From the NCBI RefSeq assembly GCF_900105115.1, contig NZ_FNRV01000001.1, positions 1 through 64,000 on the forward strand: a stretch of DNA of 64,000 nt. Direction: 5' to 3'. Below are positions 24,109 to 33,093 of the stretch, in pieces. The position numbers and the translations under genes were made by a program. How positions within the stretch are numbered: position 1 is the first letter of the stretch; every line of letters begins with the position of its first letter. The notes below the pieces were generated by a model. It was not told the DNA's origin. It saw only the letters and a program-made list of their open reading frames with translations, and ran no database searches. This DNA is from Pseudomonas mohnii (GTDB lineage: Bacteria > Pseudomonadota > Gammaproteobacteria > Pseudomonadales > Pseudomonadaceae).

Positions 24109-25746
24109 GTGGTGAAAACAAAAATACTCGCCCCCGCGCCAGGCGCTTATAGCTACCCCTTGTTGATCAAGAGCCTGTTGCTCTCGGGCGCACGCTATGC
24201 GCCCGATCAGGAAATTGTCTATGCGGACAAGCTGCGCTACAGCTACCGGACGCTGAATGAGCGCATCCAGCGATTGGCCAACGCGCTCACGCAAGCGGGC
24301 GTCAAGGCCGGTGATACCGTGGCCCTGCTGGATTGGGACAGCCATCGGTATCTGGAGTGTTTTTTCGCCGTGCCGATGCTTGGCGCGGTGTTGCACACGG
24401 TGAATATCCGTCTGTCTGCGGACCAGGTTCTCTACACCATGAACCACGCCGAAGACGACCTGGTGCTGGTGCATGACGATTTTCTGCCGCTGATGGAGCA
24501 GGTCCACGATCAGCTGACAACGGTCAAAGGCTACATTCAGCTCACCGATCATGGAGCGCCGTCGACTGCATTACCGGTGTTGGGGGAATACGAAAGTCTG
24601 TTGGCGCAGGCTGCACCGCACTTTGATTTTCCTGATTTCGATGAACAATCGGTGGCCACGCTGTTCTACACCACCGGCACGACGGGCGACCCCAAGGGCG
24701 TCTACTTCTCCCATCGCCAGTTGGTCTTGCACACGCTCAATGCCGTCGGCACCCTCGGCGTCTATCAGGGTTTGCCATTGTTGCGCTCCGACGATGTCTA
24801 CATGCCAATCACGCCGATGTTCCATGTGCATGCCTGGGGCGTGCCCTATGTCGCGACATTGATGGGGATCAAGCAGGTTTATCCCGGGCGCTATGAGCCC
24901 AATAGCCTGGTCAGGTTGTACCGCGAAGAGAAGGTCAGTTTTTCCCATTGCGTGCCAACGATCCTGCAAATGATCCTGGGTTGCGACGAAGCCGCCGCGA
25001 CTGACTTCAGCGGCTGGAAAATGCTCCTGGGCGGCAGCGCCTTGACCCATGGCCTGGCCGCCCAGGCGACCGCACGGGGCATGCGTGTGCACAGCGGGTA
25101 CGGGATGTCCGAGACTTGTCCACTGCTGTGCCTGACGCACCAGAGTGAGACCGAGCTGGGACAACCGGCGCCAGACCAGGTGGCCGCTCGGATCAAGACC
25201 GGGGTGGCAGTGCCGATGGTCGACTTGCGCATCATCGATGCCAGTGGCCATGAAGTGGTACAGGACGGCGAGGCACTCGGCGAGATCGTCGTACGTGCGC
25301 CGTGGTTGACCCAGGGCTACCTGAATGCACCCGAGCAAGGCGCGCAACTGTGGGAAAACGGCTGGATGCATACCGGTGACATCGGCTCCATCGACCCCAT
25401 GGGCGTCGTGGAGATCAGGGACCGGATCAAAGACGTGATCAAGACGGGCGGGGAGTGGATCAGCTCGCTGGAACTGGAGAGCCTGATCAGCGAGCATCCC
25501 GCCGTCAGTTCGGTCGCGGTCGTGGGTGTTCCGGACCCGCAGTGGGGTGAGCGACCGGTGGCCCTGGTGGTGTCAGAAGGCATCACGGCCGAAATGCTGG
25601 TGGCTCATCTGCATCAGTATGTAGAGAGTGGTCGCATCAACAAATGGGCGATTCCCCGGCAGATCAGGCTGGTGGCCGACATACCCAAGACCAGTGTCGG
25701 GAAGATCAACAAGCGGCTGATTCGTGAACAGGAATTAAGCCAATAG
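24109..25746 (+). CDS. AMP-dependent fatty-acid/acyl-CoA ligase
   Basis: About 545 residues. The GTG at 24109 has AGGAAG at normal spacing and gives VKTKILAPAPGAYSYPLLIKSLL, which aligns with the usual N terminus of DmdB/AlkK-type ligases; an ATG at 24073 would add 12 residues. ATP-binding P-loop FYTTGTTGDPKGVYFSHRQL, A5-type SGYGMSETCP, A7 HTGDIGSID and the A10 lysine region GKINKRLIRE are all present, so the enzyme looks intact. It activates a carboxylic acid to acyl-AMP and then acyl-CoA. It ends the second operon; chain length and substrate are not predictable here. Confidence 0.9.
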   Translation: MVKTKILAPAPGAYSYPLLIKSLLLSGARYAPDQEIVYADKLRYSYRTLNERIQRLANALTQAGVKAGDTVALLDWDSHRYLECFFAVPMLGAVLHTVNIRLSADQVLYTMNHAEDDLVLVHDDFLPLMEQVHDQLTTVKGYIQLTDHGAPSTALPVLGEYESLLAQAAPHFDFPDFDEQSVATLFYTTGTTGDPKGVYFSHRQLVLHTLNAVGTLGVYQGLPLLRSDDVYMPITPMFHVHAWGVPYVATLMGIKQVYPGRYEPNSLVRLYREEKVSFSHCVPTILQMILGCDEAAATDFSGWKMLLGGSALTHGLAAQATARGMRVHSGYGMSETCPLLCLTHQSETELGQPAPDQVAARIKTGVAVPMVDLRIIDASGHEVVQDGEALGEIVVRAPWLTQGYLNAPEQGAQLWENGWMHTGDIGSIDPMGVVEIRDRIKDVIKTGGEWISSLELESLISEHPAVSSVAVVGVPDPQWGERPVALVVSEGITAEMLVAHLHQYVESGRINKWAIPRQIRLVADIPKTSVGKINKRLIREQELSQ

Positions 25747-25761
25747 CCGACGATGTGCCTT

Positions 25762-25875
25762 TGTAGGAGCGAGCCTGCTCGCGATGGTGGTCAACGAAAA
25801 CGCGGGGAACCTGACACCCCGTGGCGTCTTCGAGTTCATCGTCGGAACGCCGCCCGGAGCCGGCTCGCTCCTACA
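25762..25875. repeat. REP doublet (REPIN)
   Basis: TGTAGGAGCGAGCC at the left end is perfectly inverted at the right end (25862-25875). Each arm continues into a REP-type GCTCGCGATGG or GGAACGCCGC segment. It lies between the ligase gene and the convergent DUF5064 gene. Such doublets are common, RAYT-mobilised intergenic repeats in P. fluorescens and can also act as terminators. Confidence 0.8.
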
Positions 25876-25886
25876 AGGGCGGTGGG

Positions 25887-26249
25887 TCATCCCAGGTGTT
25901 CGGGTTTGACCGGGTCGCCCGACTGCATGTTCAGTTGCACCCGTACATCCTCGAACATGAGGTCGTAATGCTTGTGGATCGAGCCGATCTGGCTGTGGGT
26001 CTTGGGAATGCCGTACTTCTCCGCAATTTTCGTGACGTTGCTGGCGAAGTTGTAGGCCTGGTCCTTGGGCAGATAGAACGTCTCTTCGAACTCCCTGCCT
26101 TGAATGGTGCCGTGCATCTTGAACTGCATCCCTTTGCCTTCATCGGGATGTTGAGTGACTTCATAGTCGATGTACACGTTGTAGCTGACGTCGTCGCTGG
26201 TCAGCGCGTGACGCTCGATGTGTAAGTGACCGGGCTCGAACTTAGCCAT
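25887..26249 (-). CDS. DUF5064 family protein
   Basis: 120 residues from the ATG at 26249, which has AGGAG eight bases upstream; the ATG at 26255 is too close to that site. It is a small soluble protein of mixed alpha/beta character (FEPGHLHIERHAL, YNVYIDYEVTQHPDEGKGMQFKMHGTIQGREFEETFYLPKDQAYNFASNVTKI) without signal peptide or membrane helix. I recall this family mainly from Pseudomonas, where it often lies next to the arc genes; no function is known. It is 65 bp downstream of arcC on the same strand and may be co-transcribed with the arginine deiminase operon. Confidence 0.7.
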   Translation of the reverse strand: MAKFEPGHLHIERHALTSDDVSYNVYIDYEVTQHPDEGKGMQFKMHGTIQGREFEETFYLPKDQAYNFASNVTKIAEKYGIPKTHSQIGSIHKHYDLMFEDVRVQLNMQSGDPVKPEHLG

Positions 26250-26314
26250 TGTCATCTCTCCTGCAAACAGGCCTTGAAGGCGGGCAGGCCTGCTGCCGGC
26301 CCGCGACTTAACGT

Positions 26315-27244
26315 TTATCGATAGCTGATACCGGGTGTCGCCATACTGACGCGAGTGCCGGCCTTGCCCTGGACGATCGCTTCGATGTCCGAGAGTGAGC
26401 CAATCACCGCGACCTTTCCAGTATGACGGGCAAATTCGCAGGCTGCCTGCACCTTTGGCCCCATTGACCCGGCGGCAAAACCCTGACGCTCCAGTTCATC
26501 CGGGTGCGCCTGGGCGATGGCTTTCTGGCCAGGCTTGCCGAAGTCGATGTACGCCGCATTGACGTCGGTGGCGATCACCAGCAGATCGCTTTCCAGTTGT
26601 TCGGCTAGCAGCGCCGAGCAAAGGTCTTTGTCGATCACCGCTTCGACGCCTTCGAGTTTTCCGGGCGCCGTGTACAGGGTCGGAATACCGCCACCGCCGG
26701 CACAGATCACGATGCTGCCTTTCTCCAGCAGCCACTTGATCGGGCGGATTTCGAAGATGCGCTTCGGTCTGGGGCTGGCGACCACGCGGCGGAATTTGTC
26801 GCCGTCCGGAGCGATGGCCCAGCCCTTTTCGGCGGCGAGTTTTTCCGCCTCGGCCTTGGTGTACACCGGTCCGATGGGTTTGCTGGGCTTCTGGAACGCC
26901 GGGTCATTGGCGTCCACTTCGACCTGGGTCAACAGCGTGGCGAAGGGCACTTCGAAGTCCAGCAGGTTGCCCAGTTCCTGTTCGATGATGTAGCCGATCA
27001 TGCCTTCGGTTTCGGCACCCAGCACGTCCAGCGGGTAAGGCGACACTGAGGTGTAGGCCGCCGCTTGCAGCGACAGCAGGCCGACTTGAGGGCCATTGCC
27101 GTGGGCGATGACCAGTTCGTTGCCGGGATGGATCTTGGCGATCTGTTCGGTGGCGACCCGGATGTTGGCGCGCTGGTTGTCAGCGGTCATCGGTTCACCC
27201 CGGCGGAGCAGGGCGTTACCGCCCAGAGCAACGACGATACGCAT
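26315..27244 (-). CDS. arcC: Carbamate kinase
   Basis: 309 residues, normal length. [28 protein letters not shown] is the conserved N terminus; [22 protein letters not shown] and [24 protein letters not shown] are the substrate and nucleotide segments, and the C terminus has [13 protein letters not shown] and [19 protein letters not shown]. It transfers phosphate from carbamoyl phosphate to ADP, giving ATP, ammonia and CO2, the energy-yielding last step of the arginine deiminase pathway. It is the fourth gene of arcDABC, separated from arcB by a REPIN that may attenuate its expression. Confidence 0.97.
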   Translation of the reverse strand: MRIVVALGGNALLRRGEPMTADNQRANIRVATEQIAKIHPGNELVIAHGNGPQVGLLSLQAAAYTSVSPYPLDVLGAETEGMIGYIIEQELGNLLDFEVPFATLLTQVEVDANDPAFQKPSKPIGPVYTKAEAEKLAAEKGWAIAPDGDKFRRVVASPRPKRIFEIRPIKWLLEKGSIVICAGGGGIPTLYTAPGKLEGVEAVIDKDLCSALLAEQLESDLLVIATDVNAAYIDFGKPGQKAIAQAHPDELERQGFAAGSMGPKVQAACEFARHTGKVAVIGSLSDIEAIVQGKAGTRVSMATPGISYR

Positions 27245-27290
27245 GGTGCATGTCCTTCAAAAAGAGAAGTAAGCGGGCGACTCTGTCTCC

Positions 27291-27377
27291 TGTGGGAGCT
27301 GGCTTGCCAGCGATGGGAACACCGCGGTCTATCAGAGACACCGAGGTGCGGCCATCGCTGGCAAGCCAGCTCCCACA
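27291..27377. repeat. REP doublet (REPIN) between arcB and arcC
   Basis: A perfect 26-bp inverted repeat begins TGTGGGAGCTGGCTTGCC (27291-27316) and is mirrored at 27352-27377. It sits inside the arc operon, so a long hairpin forms in the mRNA between arcB and arcC. Confidence 0.85.
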
Positions 27378-27394
27378 AGGAGCCGAGTCAGCTG

Positions 27395-28405
27395 TTACAA
27401 GTCAGCCAGAGTCGACACCAGAATCGCCTTGATGGTGTGCATGCGGTTTTCCGCTTGCTCGAAGGCGATGCAGGCCGGTGACTCAAACACGTCGTCCGTC
27501 ACTTCGATGCCGTTGGCCAGGTGCGGATACTGTTCGGCAATTTGCTTGCCGACCTTGGTATCGCTGTTGTGGAACGCGGGCAGGCAATGCATGAACTTGG
27601 TGCGCGGGTTGCCGGTGGCTTTCATCAGTTCGGCGTTGACCTGATACGGCAGCAGTTGCTTGATGCGTTCGGCCCAGGCTTCGACCGGTTCGCCCATGGA
27701 TACCCAAACGTCGGTGTGGATGAAGTCCACGCCTTTGACCGCAGCTTTCGGGTCCTCGGTCAGGGTGATGCGGGCACCGCTTTCTTCCGCGTATTTTTTG
27801 CAGCGACCCACCAGGTCGTCCGCCGGCCACAGGGCTTTTGGCGCGCAAATGCGCACGTCCATACCGAGCTTGGCACCCACCAGCAGCAGCGAGTTGCCCA
27901 TGTTGTTACGCGCATCCCCGAGGTAGGCGTAGCTGATTTCATGGATCGGCTTGTCGGCGTGTTCACGCATGGTCAGCACGTCGGCGATCATTTGCGTCGG
28001 GTGATATTCATCGGTCAGGCCGTTGAACACCGGGACGCCGGCAAACTTGGCCAGTTCTTCGACGATTTCCTGTTTGAAGCCACGGTATTCGATGGCGTCG
28101 TACATGCGCCCGAGCACCCGGGCGGTGTCCTTCATGCTTTCCTTGTGGCCGATCTGCGAAGAGTTGGGATCGATGTAGGTGACATTGGCGCCCTGATCAT
28201 AAGCAGCGACTTCGAAGGCGCAGCGGGTGCGGGTCGAGGTCTTTTCGAAGATCAGCGCAATGTTGTTGCCCTTGAGGTGTTGCTGTTCCGTGCCGGTGTA
28301 TTTGGCCCGCTTGAGGTCGCGAGACAGGTCGAGCAGATAGCGCAATTCGCGAGGGGTGTGATGTTCCAGGCTCAGCAGATTGCGGTTATGGATGTTGAAC
28401 GCCAT
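27395..28405 (-). CDS. arcB: Ornithine carbamoyltransferase, catabolic
   Basis: 336 residues. The carbamoyl phosphate motif is STRTR (residues 57-61), and MHCLPAFHN contains the catalytic cysteine. [32 protein letters not shown] and [14 protein letters not shown] are also typical. The N terminus [20 protein letters not shown] resembles the catabolic P. aeruginosa ArcB rather than anabolic ArgF. In the pathway it phosphorolyses citrulline to ornithine and carbamoyl phosphate. It lies 68 bp after arcA and 150 bp before arcC. Confidence 0.97.
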   Translation of the reverse strand: MAFNIHNRNLLSLEHHTPRELRYLLDLSRDLKRAKYTGTEQQHLKGNNIALIFEKTSTRTRCAFEVAAYDQGANVTYIDPNSSQIGHKESMKDTARVLGRMYDAIEYRGFKQEIVEELAKFAGVPVFNGLTDEYHPTQMIADVLTMREHADKPIHEISYAYLGDARNNMGNSLLLVGAKLGMDVRICAPKALWPADDLVGRCKKYAEESGARITLTEDPKAAVKGVDFIHTDVWVSMGEPVEAWAERIKQLLPYQVNAELMKATGNPRTKFMHCLPAFHNSDTKVGKQIAEQYPHLANGIEVTDDVFESPACIAFEQAENRMHTIKAILVSTLADL

Positions 28406-28473
28406 TTTGGATCTCCAGGGTGTCGGTTATCCCCTTGGTCCGCACTCGGTAAGTACGGACCGAGGTCTATAGG

Positions 28474-29730
28474 TTAGTAGTCGATCGGGTCGCGAATGAT
28501 CGGGCAGGTCATGCAGTGGCCACCGCCACGGCCGCGGCCGAGTTCGCCGGCGCTGATGGTGATGACCTCGACCCCGGCCTTGCGCAACAGGGTGTTGGTG
28601 TAGGTGTTGCGGTCATAGCCGATGACCACGCCGGGTTCCATGGCGACCACGTTGTTACCGTCGTCCCACTGTTCGCGTTCGGCGGCGAAGCTGTTGCCGC
28701 CGGTTTCCACGACGCGCAGTGCTTTCAGATTGAGGGCCTTGGCCACGGTGTCGAGGAAGTTGGTTTCTTCGCGACGAATGTCGATGCCGCCTTGCTTGCT
28801 TTCGTCCGGACGCAGGGTGAAGGCAACGATCTGGTTCACCACTTCCGGGAAGATGGTCACCAGGTCGCGGTCGCAGAAGCTGAACACCGTGTCCAGGTGC
28901 ATCGCTGCACGGGATTTTGGCAGGCCGGCGACGATCACTTTCTCGACGGCTTTGTTCTTGAACAGATTGAGCGCCAGTTGGCCAATGGCCTGACGGGAGG
29001 AGCGCTCACCCATGCCGATCAAGACCACGCCGTTGCCGATTGGCATGACGTCGCCGCCCTCAAGGGTGGAGCTGCCGTGTTCCTGGTCAGGATCGCCGTA
29101 CCAGATCTGGAAATCGGCGTTGGTGAACTCCGGGTGGAATTTGTAGATGGCGGTCGCCAGCAGCGTCTCCTGGCGGCGCGCCGGCCAGTACATCGGGTTG
29201 AGCGTCACGCCGCCGTAGATCCAGCAGGTAGTATCCCGGGTGAACTGGGTGTTGGGCAGCGGCGGCAGAATGAAGCTGGAGTGGCCGAGGAAGTCGCGGA
29301 ACATCTGGATGGTTTTGCCACCGAAGCTGTCCGGCAGGTCATCGGCCGACACGCCGCCGATCAGGTACTCGGCGATTTTGCGCGGTTCCAGGCTGCGGAG
29401 CCACGAACCCGTTTCATTGACCAGACCCAGGCCGACCGAATTGGCGGTGATCTTGCGCTCCAGAATCCAGTCCAGGGCTTCGGGAATGGCAACGATGTCG
29501 GTCAACAGGTTGTGCATTTCCAGCACATCAACGTTGCGTTCTCGCATTTTGGTGACGAAGTCAAAATGGTCGCGCTTGGCTTGTGCCACCCACAACACAT
29601 CATCGAAAAGCAGTTCGTCACAGTTGTTCGGGGTCAGCCGCTGATGGGCCAGGCCGGGGGAGCAAACCATGACTTTGCGCAGCTTGCCGGCTTCGGAATG
29701 GACGCCGTACTTAACTTTTTCCGTGGTCAT
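28474..29730 (-). CDS. arcA: Arginine deiminase
   Basis: 418 residues, exactly the Pseudomonas length. The nucleophilic cysteine is C406 in [13 protein letters not shown], and [36 protein letters not shown] and [11 protein letters not shown] hold the other catalytic Asp, Glu and His residues. It hydrolyses arginine to citrulline and ammonia in the cytoplasm, the first step of the ADI pathway and also a means of raising pH. Second gene of arcDABC, 34 bp after arcD, with GGAGGATCAC before the ATG. Confidence 0.98.
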   Translation of the reverse strand: MTTEKVKYGVHSEAGKLRKVMVCSPGLAHQRLTPNNCDELLFDDVLWVAQAKRDHFDFVTKMRERNVDVLEMHNLLTDIVAIPEALDWILERKITANSVGLGLVNETGSWLRSLEPRKIAEYLIGGVSADDLPDSFGGKTIQMFRDFLGHSSFILPPLPNTQFTRDTTCWIYGGVTLNPMYWPARRQETLLATAIYKFHPEFTNADFQIWYGDPDQEHGSSTLEGGDVMPIGNGVVLIGMGERSSRQAIGQLALNLFKNKAVEKVIVAGLPKSRAAMHLDTVFSFCDRDLVTIFPEVVNQIVAFTLRPDESKQGGIDIRREETNFLDTVAKALNLKALRVVETGGNSFAAEREQWDDGNNVVAMEPGVVIGYDRNTYTNTLLRKAGVEVITISAGELGRGRGGGHCMTCPIIRDPIDY

Positions 29731-29764
29731 TACCGTGATCCTCCAGATGACAATTATTCAGCTA

Positions 29765-31192
29765 TTACATGGTCAGGAAGCCGTCATACAGCCCATAGGC
29801 AGCCACCAGGGCGCCCACGACGACGGCTGCGAAAATCAGCTTCTCGACGTTGGTGAAAACCGGTTTGTTGAGTTCCATCTTGGCCTTGGCGAACAGAATC
29901 ACGCCGGGGGCATAGAGCAGGGCGGACAGCAGCAGGTATTTGACGCCGCCGGCGTAGATCAGCCAGATCGCGTAAATCAGGGCGACAGCACCGATGAGCA
30001 GGTCTTTGCGGCGCTCGGCCGCCGCGTTTTCATAAGTCTCCCCGCGTACCGCCAACAGCAACGCATAGGCCGCCGACCACAGGTACGGCACCAGGATCAT
30101 CGAGGTCGCCAGGTAGATCAGTGACAGGTAAGTACTGGCCGAGAACAGGGTGATGATCAGGAACAGTTGCACCATGGCGTTGGTCAGCCACAGGGCGTTG
30201 ACCGGTACATGCTTGGCGTTTTCCTTGCGCAGGAACGCCGGCATGGTGTGGTCCTTGGCCGCGGCAAACATGATTTCCGCGCACAGCAGCACCCATGACA
30301 GCAACGCACCGAGCAGCGAAATGACCAGACCGACGCTGATCAGCACCGCGCCCCAATGGCCCACCACGTGTTCCAGCACGGCGGCCATCGACGGGTTCTG
30401 CAGCTTGGCCAGTTCCGGTTGGGTCATGACGCCCAGCGACAGTACGTTCACCAGCACCAGGAACAGCAGCACGGTGATGAAACCGATCACGGTGGCTTTA
30501 CCCACATCGGTGCGTTTTTCCGCCCGCGCCGAGAAAATGCTCGCACCTTCGATGCCGATGAACACCCACACGGTGACCAGCATCATGTTGCGCACCTGGT
30601 TCATCACACTGCCCAGGTCGGGGTTTTTCAGGCCCCAGATGTCAGCGGTAAAGATGTCCAGTTTGAAGGCAAACAAGGTAATCAACATGAACAGCATCAG
30701 CGGCACGACCTTGGCGACAGTGGTCACCAGGTTGATGAACGCCGCTTCCTTGATCCCCTGCAACACGAGGAAATGCACGGCCCACAGCAGCACTGACGCG
30801 CCGATGACGGCGGCCACGGTGTTGCCTTCGCCGAAGATCGGGAAGAAATACCCCAGCGTGCTGAACAACAGAACGAAGTAACCGACGTTGCCCAGCCAGG
30901 CACTGATCCAGTATCCCCAGGCGGACGAGAAACCCATGTAGTCGCCAAAACCGGCCTTGGCATAAGCGTAAACCCCGGCGTCCAGATCAGGCTTTCGGTT
31001 GGCCAGGGTCTGGAACACGAAGGCCAGGGTCAACATGCCCACGGCGGTAATTGCCCAACCAATTAGAATGGCGCCGACGTCAGCACTCACGGCCATGTTT
31101 TGTGGCAAAGAGAAAATGCCGCCGCCAATCATCGAGCCGACGACCAAGGCAACCAGTGCGCCAAGTTTCAGTTTTCCGGGGGATTCAGACAT
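29765..31192 (-). CDS. arcD: Arginine/ornithine antiporter
   Basis: 475 residues, about 12-13 membrane helices, APC superfamily basic amino acid/polyamine antiporter. GALVALVVGSMIGGGIFSLPQNMA is the first-helix substrate motif. It exchanges external arginine for internal ornithine, so the pathway runs without energy cost. It leads arcDABC. A second, frameshifted copy is divergent at 31658-33086 and shares most of its sequence. An ANR-like dyad lies about 62 bp upstream of the start. Confidence 0.96.
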   Translation of the reverse strand: MSESPGKLKLGALVALVVGSMIGGGIFSLPQNMAVSADVGAILIGWAITAVGMLTLAFVFQTLANRKPDLDAGVYAYAKAGFGDYMGFSSAWGYWISAWLGNVGYFVLLFSTLGYFFPIFGEGNTVAAVIGASVLLWAVHFLVLQGIKEAAFINLVTTVAKVVPLMLFMLITLFAFKLDIFTADIWGLKNPDLGSVMNQVRNMMLVTVWVFIGIEGASIFSARAEKRTDVGKATVIGFITVLLFLVLVNVLSLGVMTQPELAKLQNPSMAAVLEHVVGHWGAVLISVGLVISLLGALLSWVLLCAEIMFAAAKDHTMPAFLRKENAKHVPVNALWLTNAMVQLFLIITLFSASTYLSLIYLATSMILVPYLWSAAYALLLAVRGETYENAAAERRKDLLIGAVALIYAIWLIYAGGVKYLLLSALLYAPGVILFAKAKMELNKPVFTNVEKLIFAAVVVGALVAAYGLYDGFLTM

Positions 31193-31253
31193 TGCATGAC
31201 TCCAATGCAGGAGAAGAGAGACAACAGATTAGTTCTGTTAGCAATTCAATCAT

Positions 31254-31267
31254 CTGACTTAGATCAG
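31254..31267 (-). promoter_or_regulatory. Degenerate ANR-type box before arcD
   Basis: CTGACTTAGATCAG is a full dyad; read toward arcD it is CTGAT-CTAA-GTCAG, seven of ten conserved positions of TTGAT-N4-ATCAA. A -10-like TAATCT is about 29 bp further downstream, and the inferred transcript leader would be about 27 nt. In P. aeruginosa the arc operon is activated by ANR, which fits. Confidence 0.5.
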
Positions 31268-31371
31268 TACATGGGTACATTCCATCGTAATTTGAAGGAC
31301 TTATGCGCATTTCATTGGCATAGTGATTTCTCCGGAAAGGCCTTATCCAGAGGGCTTTGACAGAACAAGCG

Positions 31372-31388
31372 GCAATACCCGGTATTGC
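31372..31388. repeat. 17-bp perfect palindrome in the arcD-arcD2 gap
   Basis: GCAATACC, one C, then GGTATTGC. A T-rich stretch (TTTGAGTTTTT) follows, so it may be an operator or a small hairpin ending leader transcription. Confidence 0.4.
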
Positions 31389-31657
31389 TTTGAGTTTTTA
31401 AGCTAGTTCGTTTTTTGGTTTTCGCAAATTTTTGACATCCGATTCCAGTAGCGCTTGTGGATTAACGGTTTCGTTCAACCCAAGTGTTCTTAGCAAGGCG
31501 CCTATATTCTGATCGGCTATAAATAAACGGATCCCGGATTTGGCGTTATTTAATAAACGTAATTACGCTTTGACCATGTTAGTTAATGCCAACCAAGTGA
31601 CGGTTTGATGGCTGTGCCAGCACCCGGCCGCATCGGGAAATACATGGAGACCCAGGA

Positions 31658-33086
31658 ATGTCGCTACCGACGCAAAAGCTTCGACTCAGTGCATTGATCG
31701 CCCTGGTGGTGGGCTCGATGATTGGTGGCGGTATTTTCTCTTTGCCTCAGAACATGGCAGAACGCGCCCATGCCGGCGCGGTCCTGATTGGCTGGGCAAT
31801 TACCGCCGTGGGCATGTTGACCCTGGCCTTCGTATTCCAGACCCTGGCCAATCGCAAGCCGGAGCTGAACTCGGGGGTGTATGCCTATGCCAAGGCCGGT
31901 TTTGGCGACTACATGGGTTTCTCGTCCGCGTGGGGATACTGGATCAGTGCTTGGCTGGGCAACGTTGGCTATTTCGTGTTGCTGTTCAGCACCCTCGGTT
32001 ATTTTTTTCCGGTATTTGGCCAGGGCAATACACCGATCGCCATCGGCTGCGCCTCGGTGCTGCTGTGGGCGGTGCACTTTCTGGTGATGCGCGGGATCAA
32101 GGAAGCGGCGTTCATCAACCAGTTGACCACCGTGGCCAAGGTCGTCCCGCTGATCATGTTCATCGTGATTGCTGCGGTGGCGTTCAAGGCCGAAGTCTTT
32201 ACTCGCGACATTTGGGGCAAGAGCAATCCGGACTTCGGCGGCGTGATGGACCAGGTGCGCAACATGATGCTGGTGACGGTGTTCGTGTTCATCGGCATTG
32301 AGGGCGCCAGCATCTATTCGGCCAGGGCAGAGAAACGCGCGGATGTCGGGCGGGCGACGGTGATCGGCTTCCTCGGTGTCCTGGCGCTGCTGGTATTGGT
32401 GAACGTGTTGTCGCTCGGGATCATGAGCCAGCCTGAACTGGCGACGTTGCAGAACCCGTCGCTGGCCGCTGTTCTGGAGCACGTGGTGGGGCATTGGGGG
32501 GGCGGTACTGATCAGCGTCGGCCTGGCGATTTCATTGCTTGGGGCCTTGTTGTCGTGGGCATTGCTGTGCGCGGAGATCCTGTTTGCCACCGCCAAAGAC
32601 AAGACCATGCCGGCGTTCCTGACCCGGGAGAACGCCAACCATGTACCGGTCAACGCCTTGTGGCTGACCAATTCAATGATCCAGATTTTCTTGCTGATCA
32701 CGCTGTTTTCCGCAGGGACCTACACCAGCCTGATCTACCTCGCGTCTTCGATGATTCTGGTGCCCTACCTGTGGTCGGCGGCTTATGCGGTGCTGTTGAG
32801 CGGGCGCGGGGAAACCTATGAGCATGCCTCGGCGGAGCGGACCAAGGATCTGTTGATCGGCGGCATCGCGTTGAGTTACGCGGTGTGGCTGCTGTATGCC
32901 GGGGGCGTGAAATACCTGCTGCTCTCGGCTTTGCTGTATGCACCGGGGGTGATCTTGTTCGCCAAGGCCAAGCACGAGCAGGGCGAACACCTGTTTACCC
33001 ATTTCGAGAAGGGCATTTTTACCTGCGTCATCACCGGTGCCGGCCTGGCGGGATATGGGTTGTACAGCGGTTTTCTGTCGTTATGA
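31658..33086 (+). pseudogene. Second arginine/ornithine antiporter gene (arcD paralogue) with a frameshift
   Basis: The first frame (31658 to about 32500) encodes an ArcD-like protein with the same start (LSALIALVVGSMIGGGIFSLPQNMAE) and runs to LAAVLEHVVGHWG. It then leaves homology and reads on in the wrong frame to 32821. The homologous continuation (LLGALLSWALLCAEILFATAKDKTMPAF and onward to YGLYSGFLSL) is in another frame, ending at 33086. The switch coincides with a run of seven G at 32496-32502; six G would restore the full 475-residue protein. It is either a true disruption, a slippage-prone phase-variable tract, or a sequencing error. Both halves are otherwise well preserved, arguing for a recent event. 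Confidence 0.85.
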
Positions 33087-33093
33087 GGCGTGT

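Larger units (their letters stand above)
31193..31657. other. AT-rich divergent promoter region between the two arcD genes
   Basis: These 465 bp hold no convincing gene. The base composition is clearly more AT-rich than the surroundings. It contains the ANR-like dyad at 31254-31267, a 17-bp palindrome at 31372-31388 followed by a T-rich stretch, and several AT-rich -10-like hexamers near 31510-31570. I found no clear ArgR site by eye. Confidence 0.6.

Noticed and set aside
25762..25875. CRISPR or tRNA-like structure in intergenic repeats
   Set aside because: The repeats are inverted doublets with REP cores, without regular spacers or a cloverleaf. No CRISPR array or tRNA was seen anywhere in the window.
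32535..33086. Separate small membrane protein gene after the arcD2 frameshift
   Set aside because: Its sequence is the C-terminal third of ArcD in another frame, so it is part of the broken gene rather than an independent gene.
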